Shown here: one piece after another, positions 14,919-21,618 of the stretch
Position numbering within the stretch: position 1 is the first letter of the stretch
How the letters are laid out: the number at the start of each line of letters is the position of its first letter
Assembly (NCBI RefSeq): GCF_035998295.1
Contig: NZ_DASYHS010000147.1
Span: 1-23,414 of the forward strand
Direction: 5' to 3'
Source: DASYHS01 sp035998295
GTDB taxonomy: Bacteria > Pseudomonadota > Alphaproteobacteria > Azospirillales > Azospirillaceae
DNA length: 23,414 bases
Made by a program: the position numbers and the translations under genes
Notes under the pieces: generated by a model
Seen by the model: only the letters and a program-made list of their open reading frames with translations
Database searches by the model: none
What the model was told of the DNA's origin: nothing

Positions 14919-15278
14919 ATGCTCGATCATCTGGAGATCCGCACACGCCGCATGGGCGACTGCGTCGCCTTCTACCGCCGGGTGCTCGAACCCGTCGGCT
15001 ACGGCCTCGTCGTCGATGGCCCGGCAAAGGGGTTCGGACACGACGGCCGCCTCGATTTCTGGATCGTCGAGGGCGATCCGTCGCTCGACGTGCACTTCGC
15101 CTTCAACGCCGTCGACCGCCCGGCGGTCGATGCCGCCTTCGCGGCGGCGGACGGGCATGGCGGCCGCCGGGATCGCGCTCCCGCGCTCGCGCCGCATATC
15201 CACCCGAACTATTACGCCGGCTACGCCCGCGACCCCGATGGGCGACTCGTCGAGTTCGTCAGCCACGCGCCCGCCTGA
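14919..15278 (+). CDS. VOC family (glyoxalase/bleomycin-resistance fold) protein
   Basis: A 119-residue protein with the vicinal-oxygen-chelate fold. It begins MLDHLEIRTRRMGDCVAFYR, the typical first beta-alpha unit (His as a metal ligand position followed by an S/CxxFYxxxLEPLG pattern, here CVAFYRRVLEPVGY). It ends NYYAGYARDPDGRLVEFVSH, with the GYxxDPDGxxxEF motif whose Glu is usually the last metal ligand. The start has AGGAGG five bases upstream. Members are small metal-dependent isomerases, dioxygenases or binding proteins; the substrate is unknown here. Its stop is only 14 bases from the end of the convergent LysR gene. Confidence 0.88.
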   Translation: MLDHLEIRTRRMGDCVAFYRRVLEPVGYGLVVDGPAKGFGHDGRLDFWIVEGDPSLDVHFAFNAVDRPAVDAAFAAADGHGGRRDRAPALAPHIHPNYYAGYARDPDGRLVEFVSHAPA

Positions 15279-15292
15279 GCATGCCCGCCTGA

Positions 15293-16240
15293 TCACGAAA
15301 AAGGGGCCGATGCCCGCAGCCAGGGCGCCGTCGGCGTGAACTCCCGAGCGAGCCGGTCGACGAACACCCGCGTCTTGGCCGGCACCAGCCGGCCGGGGGG
15401 CAGCACCACCTGGATCGCTCCCTCGTAGTCGAAGCTCCATTGCGCGAGCACGCGGACCAGCCTGCCGTCGGCAAGCTCCTTCCCGATCATCCATTCGGCC
15501 GCCGGCAGGATGCCCGCGCCGCCGAGGCATGCGGCGAGAAGCCCTTCGCCCTCGTCGGACGTGATGGGGCCGGAGACGCGCAGGGTCACGCGCTCGTCGC
15601 CCGCCCGCAGCCTCCAGTTCGGCCAGAACCGCGCCTTGGGCAGAAGGAGGCAGGCATGCCGGCCGAGGTCCTCCGGCCGTGCCGGAACGCCGCGGCCGGC
15701 GAGGTATGCCGGCGAGGCGCACAGCACGGTGTCGAAGGTCGCCAGGCGGCGGGCGACGAGGCTGCTGTCGGCAAGCTCGCCGATCCGCACGGCCGCATCG
15801 AAGCCCTCCGCCACGAGGTCGACGAAGCGGTCGGCATGCACGAGATCGAGCTGCAGCGCCGGGTAGGTATCGATGAACTCCGGCAGCCACGGGGCGATCC
15901 AGCGCTGCGTGAACGCCGCCGGCAGCGACAGCCGCAGCAGGCCGCGCGGCATGGCGGCACCCTCCGATGCCTCGACGTCGGCCGCGGACAGTTCGGAGAG
16001 TACCGCCTGGACGCGCCGGAGATACGCCGCCCCGACCTCCGTCACGGCGACGCGCCGGGTCGTGCGCGAGAGCAGCCGCACGCCGAGCCGCGCCTCCAGC
16101 GCGTCGAGGCGGCGCGAGATCACCGACGCGTCCCGCCCGAGCGCGCGCGCCGCCGCGGCGATGCCGCCGCGCTCGGCCACGGCGGCGAAGGCTTCGATCT
16201 GTTCGAGATGGGCGCCGCTTCGTTCCTGCATCCCGTGCAC
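15293..16240 (-). CDS. LysR-family transcriptional regulator
   Basis: A 315-residue regulator. The winged helix-turn-helix is at the N-terminus: HLEQIEAFAAVAERGGIAAA, ALGRDASVISRRLDALEARLGVRLLSRTTRRV, matching the LysR consensus. The rest is a periplasmic-binding-protein-like effector domain (RLSLPAAF...PEFIDTYPALQLDL). Starts possible at GTG 16240 or ATG 16231; neither has a clear ribosome site, and both keep the HTH intact. It is divergent from yjgH with a 91-base shared region containing repeated GATTATC elements, so it probably controls yjgH and the following gene, as LysR regulators commonly do for adjacent divergent genes. Its inducer is not known. Confidence 0.9.
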   Translation of the reverse strand: MHGMQERSGAHLEQIEAFAAVAERGGIAAAARALGRDASVISRRLDALEARLGVRLLSRTTRRVAVTEVGAAYLRRVQAVLSELSAADVEASEGAAMPRGLLRLSLPAAFTQRWIAPWLPEFIDTYPALQLDLVHADRFVDLVAEGFDAAVRIGELADSSLVARRLATFDTVLCASPAYLAGRGVPARPEDLGRHACLLLPKARFWPNWRLRAGDERVTLRVSGPITSDEGEGLLAACLGGAGILPAAEWMIGKELADGRLVRVLAQWSFDYEGAIQVVLPPGRLVPAKTRVFVDRLAREFTPTAPWLRASAPFS

Positions 16241-16331
16241 GGGTGATTTGGTTCGAAACCGGATTATCGGCTCGGCCGCCTGCGATTATCAATCCCGCAG
16301 ATCAAGGCGAACCACCGACGGGAGAACCACC
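16241..16331. promoter_or_regulatory. LysR/yjgH divergent control region
   Basis: GATTATC occurs twice as a direct repeat (16262-16268 and 16284-16290), 22 bases apart, about two helical turns. Next to it an inverted repeat GGTT-CGA-AACC (16250-16260) is present. Paired sites on one face of DNA in a divergent LysR region are typical operator layout. Promoter hexamers are not clear. Confidence 0.5.
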
Positions 16332-16739
16332 ATGAGCAAACCCGAAGCGGTCTTCCCTGCCGGCCGGCAGGCGCTCTACGACCTCAACCGCTATTCGGCG
16401 GCGGTCCGCTCGGGCGACCTCCTGTTCGTCTCGGGCCAGGTCGGCAGCCGCGAGGACGGCTCGCCCGAGCCGGACTTCGAGAAGCAGGTGCAGCTCGCCT
16501 TCGACAACCTCGCCGCCGTGCTGAAGGCCGCCGGCTGCACGTTCGACGACATCGTCGACGTGACGACGTTCCACACCGATCCGGCCGCCCAGTTCGACAC
16601 GATCGCCGCCGTCCGGCTGAAGGCGGTCGGCGGCCCGCCCTACCCGAACTGGACCGCCGTAGGGGTCAACTGGCTCGCGGGCTTCGACTTCGAGATCAAG
16701 GTGATCGCCCGCATCCCGCAGCCCGCCCGACTCGCGTGA
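16332..16739 (+). CDS. yjgH: YjgH-like Rid (YER057c/UK114) family protein
   Basis: A 135-residue protein very close by eye to Escherichia coli YjgH, including AVFPAGRQALYDLNRYSAAV, SGDLLFVSGQVGSREDGSPE, FDDIVDVTTFHTDP and PPYPNWTAVGVNWLAGFDFE. The Rid fold forms trimers with ligand pockets between subunits. RidA itself uses an Arg (Arg105 in the RidA motif) to hydrolyse enamine/imine intermediates; the matching position here reads PNWTAVGV, with no Arg, so imine deaminase activity is doubtful and the true reaction is unknown. The ATG at 16332 has GGGAG about eight bases upstream. It overlaps nothing but its stop (GTGA) is twelve bases from the next ATG, so the two are surely co-transcribed. 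Confidence 0.9.
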   Translation: MSKPEAVFPAGRQALYDLNRYSAAVRSGDLLFVSGQVGSREDGSPEPDFEKQVQLAFDNLAAVLKAAGCTFDDIVDVTTFHTDPAAQFDTIAAVRLKAVGGPPYPNWTAVGVNWLAGFDFEIKVIARIPQPARLA

Positions 16740-16750
16740 AGGAGCCGCAC

Positions 16751-17191
16751 ATGGACGGCTTCGCATCCTTCACCGCGATGCTGCGCGCGGTACTGGGCGA
16801 TCGGCTGGCGCCCGGCGCCGCGACGTTCTCCGACATGTTCGCCCCCGACGCCGCGTTCGAATTCCCCTTCGCCCCGCCCGGCATGGCGCGCGCCGCGCGC
16901 GGACGCGCCGAGATCGACCGGCACCTCGCCAGCCTCACCGACTTTGCGCTCGACGCGGTCTCGCGGCCGGCCGTCCACTGGGTCGAGGGCGGGGACGCGG
17001 TCGTCCTCGAGTTCGAGGCAAGGGGCCGCAACACCCGGACGGGCGCCGCCTACGACCAGCGCTACGTCTCGGTGATCGAGCTGCGGGACGGCCGCATCGC
17101 GCTCTACCGCGACTACTGGAACCCGCTGGCCGTGCTCGCCGCGTTCGGCGGCGAGGACGACGTCGTCGGCCGTTGGGAGCGGACGACCTGA
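16751..17191 (+). CDS. SnoaL-like / NTF2-fold protein
   Basis: A 146-residue protein of the SnoaL/NTF2 superfamily: a first part with FSDMFAPDAAFEFPFAPPG, then GRAEIDRHLASL, and a beta-sheet part with VLEFEARGRNTRTGAAYDQRYVSVIELRDGRI and YRDYWNPL. These cone-shaped folds bind small hydrophobic ligands and include isomerases and cyclases; the precise reaction cannot be told. An ATG at 16751 with AAGGAG seven bases upstream is preferred over an in-frame GTG at 16736 that overlaps the yjgH stop. It forms a two-gene unit with yjgH under probable LysR control, so the two may process the same metabolite. Confidence 0.82.
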   Translation: MDGFASFTAMLRAVLGDRLAPGAATFSDMFAPDAAFEFPFAPPGMARAARGRAEIDRHLASLTDFALDAVSRPAVHWVEGGDAVVLEFEARGRNTRTGAAYDQRYVSVIELRDGRIALYRDYWNPLAVLAAFGGEDDVVGRWERTT

Positions 17192-17206
17192 TCGCCGCGG
17201 GCGGGA

Positions 17207-17233
17207 GATCGGCGGCCCGGGCGGCCGCCGATC
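17207..17233. terminator. Hairpin between convergent SnoaL-like and csbD genes
   Basis: Perfect ten-base arms GATCGGCGGC (17207-17216) and GCCGCCGATC (17224-17233) enclose a seven-base GC-rich loop. It lies between two convergent stop codons and can serve both directions; there is no T tract. Confidence 0.6.
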
Positions 17234-17251
17234 CCCACGGGCCCGGTTCAC

Positions 17252-17443
17252 CTATTTCTTGAAGGCGTCCTTCGCCTTGTCGATGCCCTGCTTGACCTTG
17301 CCGGCGGCCTTGTCGACCTTGCCCTCGGCCTCGTGGGAGTGTCCCTGGCGCTTGAGCTCGTCGTCGCCCAGCGCCTCGCCGGCGGCCTTCTCGACATGGC
17401 CCTGCGTCTCCTTCATGCGTCCTTGGCGTTCGTCGCGGTTCAT
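17252..17443 (-). CDS. CsbD-family stress protein
   Basis: A 63-residue highly charged, low-complexity helical protein: MNRDERQGRMKETQGHVEKA, then AGEALGDDELKRQGHSHEAEGKVDKAAGKVKQ in short pieces that match the CsbD family (general-stress proteins, YjbJ-like). GKVKQ...KDAFKK forms a repeated amphipathic pattern. The start has GGAGGAAGG just upstream of ATG 17443. Such proteins are induced by general stress in many bacteria and their biochemical role is unknown. No EcfG-type (GGAAC...GTT) promoter was found upstream. Confidence 0.9.
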   Translation of the reverse strand: MNRDERQGRMKETQGHVEKAAGEALGDDELKRQGHSHEAEGKVDKAAGKVKQGIDKAKDAFKK

Positions 17444-17464
17444 GACCTTCCTCCATTTGCTGTC

Positions 17465-17556
17465 GATGGCTCTTCCATCAACAGGCGCGGCGATGGACCA
17501 TTTCAGGCGCCCGGCGAAGGATCGGGCTGGGATGGACCATTACGAAGTGATATTCT
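17465..17556. promoter_or_regulatory. Divergent csbD / tyrosinase-unit control region with repeated GATGG elements
   Basis: GATGGACCATT occurs as an exact 11-base direct repeat at 17492-17502 and 17531-17541. A nearby inverted repeat GATGG-CTCTT-CCATC lies at 17465-17479. A TATTCT -10-like hexamer at 17551-17556 sits ten bases after the second copy, which would overlie the -35 region of the plus-strand promoter. The layout suggests an operator for a regulator of the tyrosinase unit; no regulator gene is adjacent. Confidence 0.4.
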
Positions 17557-17591
17557 GATCGCACGGTTGAATCTTTGCGCAGGCTGCCGCC

Positions 17592-17960
17592 ATGAAAGCC
17601 GATGAAGCCGCACGATTCGCAGACACGACGCCCTTCCGGGAATTCGCGCAGAAAGCTCTGGAACACGATCCCCACGGCGCCGGTCATCACGCCGGCGCCC
17701 TGGAGAGCATTCGGCGAGCCGAGCACAAAGGGCACCGCATCGCCGTCAAGACGACGTATGAGATCACGGTCGACGGCAAGCCGCTGACCACCCATGTCCA
17801 CGTCACGAACGACGGCAAGCTGCACTCGCACGCCCTCCCGAACTACGTCTTCGCATCGGCCATCGACCTGATCAGGACGATCGTCGACCTCTTTCCGGGT
17901 GAATTCTCCTCACGCGATCATGGGGCGGATCATGACGGTCACACGCACGAACATCGTTGA
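17592..17960 (+). CDS. His-rich MelC1-like tyrosinase cofactor (copper caddie) candidate
   Basis: A 122-residue protein with fifteen histidines, five of them in the last fifteen residues (DHGADHDGHTHEHR end). Its central part reads HKGHRIAVKTTYEITVDGKP, then LTTHVHVTNDGKLHSHALPN, then AIDLIRTIVDLFP. From memory this matches the order seen in Streptomyces MelC1 caddie proteins: a KGRRI-type strand, YEVxVDGxxLHVM, an aDGSW..VxxHY turn, and a final AAR.AVDEL helix. MelC1 delivers copper to tyrosinase and is encoded just upstream of it, exactly the position here. Unlike MelC1 there is no Tat or Sec signal, so both partners would act in the cytoplasm. The gene overlaps the tyrosinase gene by 29 bases. 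Function is an inference from layout and pattern, not a search. Confidence 0.65.
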   Translation: MKADEAARFADTTPFREFAQKALEHDPHGAGHHAGALESIRRAEHKGHRIAVKTTYEITVDGKPLTTHVHVTNDGKLHSHALPNYVFASAIDLIRTIVDLFPGEFSSRDHGADHDGHTHEHR

Positions 17961-18897
17961 GGACCCGGGCGCACGGGACCGCTTCATCGAAGGTGTCCTC
18001 GGCCTGAAGCGGGAAATCGTCTCGGCGGAACAGAACATCAGCGTCTACGACGCCTTCGTGATCTGGCATCACCGCACGATGTACACGTTCACGCCGCCGG
18101 GCCAGACCGACCGCAATGCCGCCCATCGGGGGCCGGTCTTCCTGCCCTGGCACCGCCTGATGCTGATCGCGCTCGAGCAGCAGATCCAGCGGGTCCTCGG
18201 CGACGCGACGTTCGGGTTGCCGTACTGGGCCTGGAACCAGGATGGCGACCTCCCGGTCGGGCAGCAGGCCCGGGCCAGCGTCTGGGCGGACGACTGCATG
18301 GGCGGCAGCGGCAATCCCGGGCAGGGCGACCGGGTCGAGACGGGGCCCTTCGCCTACCGCGAGGACGATCCCGCGAGCTGGCGCGTCCGCGTGCTGCCCA
18401 CGCCTTCGGGCAGGCTCGGGCTCGTCGACGCTGCGCTTCGCCGATCGCTGGCCCGGGACGTGCCGGACCTGCCGACGACGGCCCAGGCGAGGGCCGCGAT
18501 CGAACTCGGCACATATGACGAGGCGGACTGGGAGACGGTTTCCGCCGACACCTTCCGCAACGTCTGCGAAGGCTGGACGCCGGAACCGCCGGGCCTGCAC
18601 AACCGCGTCCATGTCTGGGTCGGGGGCGACATGGGCCCGTCGACCTCGCCGAACGACCCCGTCTTCTTCCTGAACCACGCGAATGTCGACCGCATGTGGG
18701 CCGCCTGGCAGCGGCGCCATCCCGGCGCGGGCTACCTGCCCGGGCTGGACGGGGCGCCCGACCTCCAGGGTCATCGCCTCGGCGACGAGCTGATTTCGAT
18801 CTACCCCGGCGCCGCGCCGACGATCGAAGCCATGCTCGACGTCTCCGACGTCTACGAGTACGACACGATCGAGGACTTCGTGAGCGTCGACGTCTGA
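17932..18897 (+). CDS. Tyrosinase (type 3 copper phenol oxidase)
   Basis: A 321-residue type 3 copper enzyme predicted to hydroxylate monophenols and/or oxidise o-diphenols to quinones. Six copper ligands are in place: CuA H46 (or H47) in IWHHRTMYT, H65 in AAHRGPVFLPWHR and H74 in its PWHR; CuB H223 and H227 in LHNRVHVW and H249 in FFLNHANVDRMW. The PNDPVFFLNH and HRGPxFLPWHR motifs are the standard tyrosinase signatures. Starts at GTG 17899, ATG 17920 and ATG 17932 are possible; the last (MTVTRTNIVED, GGGGCGG nearby) is chosen. No signal peptide is visible. All three starts lie inside the upstream small gene, implying coupled translation. Melanin or phenol-oxidising function is likely; the native phenol is unknown. 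Confidence 0.93.
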   Translation: MTVTRTNIVEDPGARDRFIEGVLGLKREIVSAEQNISVYDAFVIWHHRTMYTFTPPGQTDRNAAHRGPVFLPWHRLMLIALEQQIQRVLGDATFGLPYWAWNQDGDLPVGQQARASVWADDCMGGSGNPGQGDRVETGPFAYREDDPASWRVRVLPTPSGRLGLVDAALRRSLARDVPDLPTTAQARAAIELGTYDEADWETVSADTFRNVCEGWTPEPPGLHNRVHVWVGGDMGPSTSPNDPVFFLNHANVDRMWAAWQRRHPGAGYLPGLDGAPDLQGHRLGDELISIYPGAAPTIEAMLDVSDVYEYDTIEDFVSVDV

Positions 18898-18928
18898 CGG
18901 CCGGGACGGGCCGGCGCCGCCGTTCCGC

Positions 18929-19774
18929 TCAGAACCGCCCGGCCCGGTAGTCCTCCATCGCCTGCGCGATCTCCTCGCGCGTGTTCATCACGAAGGGCCC
19001 GTGGGCGACGACCGGCTCGCCGAACGGCGCCGCGTGGCCGAACAGCACGACGGCCTCGCCCGGCGCTTCCAGCGCCACCTCGTCCCCCGCGTCGCCGACC
19101 TCGACGAGGTGGTGCTGCTCGACCCGCTCGCCCGCGACGTCGAGCGCGCCGCGCACGAGATACAGGAAGACGTTGCGCCCGGGTGCGACCGGCAGGCGCA
19201 CCGCACCCCCGGGCGCGAAGGTCAGCACCGCCATCTGCACGTCGGCCAGCGTGTCGACCGGGCCGGAATGCCCGTCCCAGGTGCCGGAGACCGCGGCGAC
19301 CGTCACACCGCCGTTGCCGGCCGCGAACGACGGGATCTGGTCCTTCTGCAGGCCGACATAGCGCGGCTCCGTCATCTTCAGGCGCGCCGGCAGGTTCACC
19401 CACAGCTGCAGGATCTCCAGCGGGCCGCCGCGCTTCTTGAACTCCTCCGGCGACAGCTCGGCATGGACCAGGCCTCGGCCCGCCGTCATCCACTGCACGC
19501 CGCCGGCCCCGATCACGCTCTCGTGGCCGCCGGAATCGCGGTGGGCCAGCTCGCCCGCCAGGATGAAGGTCACGGTCTCGAAGCCGCGATGGGGATGCGG
19601 CCCGAACGGCAGGCCCCGGTTGCCGGGCGGGTAGGTCTGCGGCCCGTGATGGTTCAAGAACAGGAACGGGTCGATCTGGTCGATCCCCGGACCGGGCAGC
19701 GGGCGGCGCGTCGTCAGGTCGGCGATGTCGTCTCGGTAGGCGGGGTGCCGCCTGCGGATGGTCCTCGCGGTCAT
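18929..19774 (-). CDS. Pirin-family bicupin protein
   Basis: A 281-residue pirin. The N-terminal cupin is well conserved: DPFLFLNHHG, then PFGPHPHRGFETVTFILAGE, AHRDSGGHES and VQWMTAGRGLVHAE. The metal-binding His, His, His and Glu of pirins are present in these segments. The C-terminal cupin (VAPGRNVFLYLVRGALDVAG) is less conserved, as usual. Bacterial pirins include quercetin 2,3-dioxygenases (YhhW-like) and regulators of central metabolism; neither can be chosen here. ATG 19774 is the only good start, with AGGAG about twelve bases upstream. It is convergent with the tyrosinase gene, 31 bases away. A link to phenolic substrates through that neighbour is possible but unproven. Confidence 0.9.
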   Translation of the reverse strand: MTARTIRRRHPAYRDDIADLTTRRPLPGPGIDQIDPFLFLNHHGPQTYPPGNRGLPFGPHPHRGFETVTFILAGELAHRDSGGHESVIGAGGVQWMTAGRGLVHAELSPEEFKKRGGPLEILQLWVNLPARLKMTEPRYVGLQKDQIPSFAAGNGGVTVAAVSGTWDGHSGPVDTLADVQMAVLTFAPGGAVRLPVAPGRNVFLYLVRGALDVAGERVEQHHLVEVGDAGDEVALEAPGEAVVLFGHAAPFGEPVVAHGPFVMNTREEIAQAMEDYRAGRF

Positions 19775-19888
19775 GGCGGGTCGGTGCTCCTGCTCGTCGG
19801 TTCGATGCGTCGGATTGGATATGGCGCGTGACGGCCGGCGCCGCTATGGTCCCGCCCTGCCGATTCGCCTGTCCGAGGTCGTTGCGAG

Positions 19889-21187
19889 ATGATACCGCGC
19901 TACAGCCGCCCCGAGATGTCCCGCATCTGGGAGCCCGAGAACAAGTTCCGGATCTGGTTCGAGATCGAGGCCCATGCCTGCGACGCGCAGGCCGAGCTGG
20001 GCGTGATCCCGCGGGAGGCGGCCCAGGCGGTCTGGAAGCGCGGCAAATGGGAGATCGCGCGCATCGACGAGATCGAGCGCGAGACCAAGCACGACGTGAT
20101 CGCCTTCCTGACCAACCTGGCCGAGCATGTCGGGCCGGAGGCCCGCTTCGTCCACCAGGGCATGACCTCGTCGGACGTGCTGGACACGACGCTGGCGGTG
20201 CAGCTCGCCCAGGCCACCGACCTGCTGCTCGCCGACCTGGACGCCCTGCTCGCGGCCCTGAAGCGCCGCGCCTTCGAGCACAAGGGCACGGTCACGATCG
20301 GCCGCAGCCACGGCATCCATGCCGAGCCGACGACCTTCGGCCTCAAGCTCGCCGGCCACTACGCGGCGTTCGAGCGCGCGCGCCAGCGCCTGCAGGCGGC
20401 ACGGCGCGAGGTCGCGACCTGCGCGATCTCGGGCGCGGTCGGCACCTTCGCCAACATCGACCCGCACGTCGAACGCCACGTCGCCGAGAAGATGGGCCTG
20501 GAGGTCGAGCCGGTCTCGACCCAGGTGATCCCGCGCGACCGCCACGCGATGTATTTCGCGGTGCTGGGCGTCATCGCGTCGTCGATCGAGAACCTCTCGG
20601 TCGAGGTCCGGCACCTCCAGCGCACCGAGGTCCGCGAGGCGGAGGAGTATTTCTCCCCCGGCCAGAAGGGCTCCTCGGCGATGCCGCACAAGCGCAATCC
20701 CGTGCTGTCGGAGAACCTGACCGGCCTCGCGCGCGTCGTGCGCGCCGCGGTCACGCCGATGATGGAGAACGTGGCGCTCTGGCATGAGCGCGACATCTCG
20801 CATTCCTCGGTGGAGCGGGTGCTCGCCCCCGACGCGACCATCGCGCTGGATTTCGCGCTGGCCCGGCTCACCGGCCTGGTCGAGCGGCTGGTGGTCTATC
20901 CCGAGCGCATGCGCGAGAACCTGGAAGGCATGGGCGGCCTCGTCTTCAGCCAGCGCGTCCTGCTCGCCCTGACCCAGGCGGGCATGAGCCGCGAGGACGC
21001 CTATTCCGCCGTCCAGCGCAACGCGATGCGCGTCTGGCAGGAGGGCGGCACCCTGCTCTCCTACCTGAAGGCCGATCCCGAGGTCGCCCGCCACATCGAC
21101 GCCGACCGGCTCGCGGCGATGTTCGACCTCGCCTACCACACCAAGCACGTCGACACGGTGTTCCGCCGGGTGTTCGGCGAGGGGTGA
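19889..21187 (+). CDS. purB: Adenylosuccinate lyase
   Basis: A 432-residue cytoplasmic enzyme acting twice in purine synthesis: it removes fumarate from SAICAR and from adenylosuccinate. The fumarase/aspartase superfamily signature SSAMPHKRNP is intact (residues near 265-274), with the flexible-loop serines. The catalytic His region GRSHGIHAEPTTFGLKLAG and the N-terminal MTSSDVLDTTLAVQL are also present. Length is typical of the short bacterial type. It opens a purine cluster completed by purC and purS on the same strand after two unrelated short genes. Its upstream 114 bases hold no confident promoter (a TATGGT near 19849 lacks a -35). Confidence 0.96.
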   Translation: MIPRYSRPEMSRIWEPENKFRIWFEIEAHACDAQAELGVIPREAAQAVWKRGKWEIARIDEIERETKHDVIAFLTNLAEHVGPEARFVHQGMTSSDVLDTTLAVQLAQATDLLLADLDALLAALKRRAFEHKGTVTIGRSHGIHAEPTTFGLKLAGHYAAFERARQRLQAARREVATCAISGAVGTFANIDPHVERHVAEKMGLEVEPVSTQVIPRDRHAMYFAVLGVIASSIENLSVEVRHLQRTEVREAEEYFSPGQKGSSAMPHKRNPVLSENLTGLARVVRAAVTPMMENVALWHERDISHSSVERVLAPDATIALDFALARLTGLVERLVVYPERMRENLEGMGGLVFSQRVLLALTQAGMSREDAYSAVQRNAMRVWQEGGTLLSYLKADPEVARHIDADRLAAMFDLAYHTKHVDTVFRRVFGEG

Positions 21188-21194
21188 GCGCCGG

Positions 21195-21515
21195 CTACTG
21201 CGACATGACCTGGTCGCGCGCGACGTGGAACAGCCGCTCCGCCTCGCGCTCGATCCGGTGCCTGCTGACGTCCACGTCCGCGTCCGCGAAGTCGCGCTCG
21301 ACCGCGTCGATCAGCTCGGTCACGCGCTCGGCGGAGAAGTCCTCGTCGGCGAGGCGCCGGGAATAGGCCGCGGCGTCGTCCCCCGACAGGCCGAGCTGCC
21401 CGGCGGCCCACTCGCCGAGCAGCCGCGCCCGGCGCGCCCTGACCTTGAACAGGGTCTCCTGGTCGTGGATGAACTTGTTCTCGAAAGCCATTTCGCGTTC
21501 GTCGAAGATCGTCAT
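21195..21515 (-). CDS. ATP synthase inhibitor, zeta subunit (DUF1476)
   Basis: A 106-residue protein of the DUF1476 family. Its Paracoccus denitrificans member is the zeta subunit, which inhibits ATP hydrolysis by F1 in alphaproteobacteria. Characteristic parts are MTIFDEREMAFENKFIHDQE (the N-terminal inhibitory helix), KVRARRARLLGEWAAGQLGL and DFSAERVTELIDAVERDFAD followed by VDVSRHRIEREAERL. The start at 21515 has GGAGG about eight bases upstream. It lies inside the purine cluster on the opposite strand, convergent with purB; this neighbourhood with purC/purS is common among alphaproteobacteria as I recall it. It probably protects the cell from wasteful ATP loss at low energy. Confidence 0.88.
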   Translation of the reverse strand: MTIFDEREMAFENKFIHDQETLFKVRARRARLLGEWAAGQLGLSGDDAAAYSRRLADEDFSAERVTELIDAVERDFADADVDVSRHRIEREAERLFHVARDQVMSQ

Positions 21516-21618
21516 GGCGCATCCTCCACATCGAACGATGCGTCCATCATATAACGGAAATCGTCCGCGCGGGCCGAAACCGGGCCTGCTGCTTGCGAAT
21601 CGAGGGGTCCGCCGGCAC
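21516..21618. promoter_or_regulatory. Short divergent region between zeta and NRDE genes
   Basis: A 103-base gap with an AT-rich core ATCATATAACGG (about 21546-21557). It contains TATAAC on the plus strand and TTATAT/TATATG on the minus strand, possible -10 elements for the two divergent genes, but neither has a good -35. Confidence 0.35.

Noticed and set aside
14868..16292. A 474-codon minus-strand frame covering the VOC and LysR genes
   Set aside because: Frame shadow of LysR in part and antisense of VOC in part; Arg/Gly-rich with no coherent fold.
17931..17960. Overlap of the His-rich gene and tyrosinase considered as a frameshifted single gene
   Set aside because: Both parts have complete, separately recognisable layouts and the known family precedent is two separate genes with the small one first.
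19844..21148. A 434-codon frame antisense to purB
   Set aside because: purB on the plus strand has the complete lyase signature; the antisense product shows no family features.
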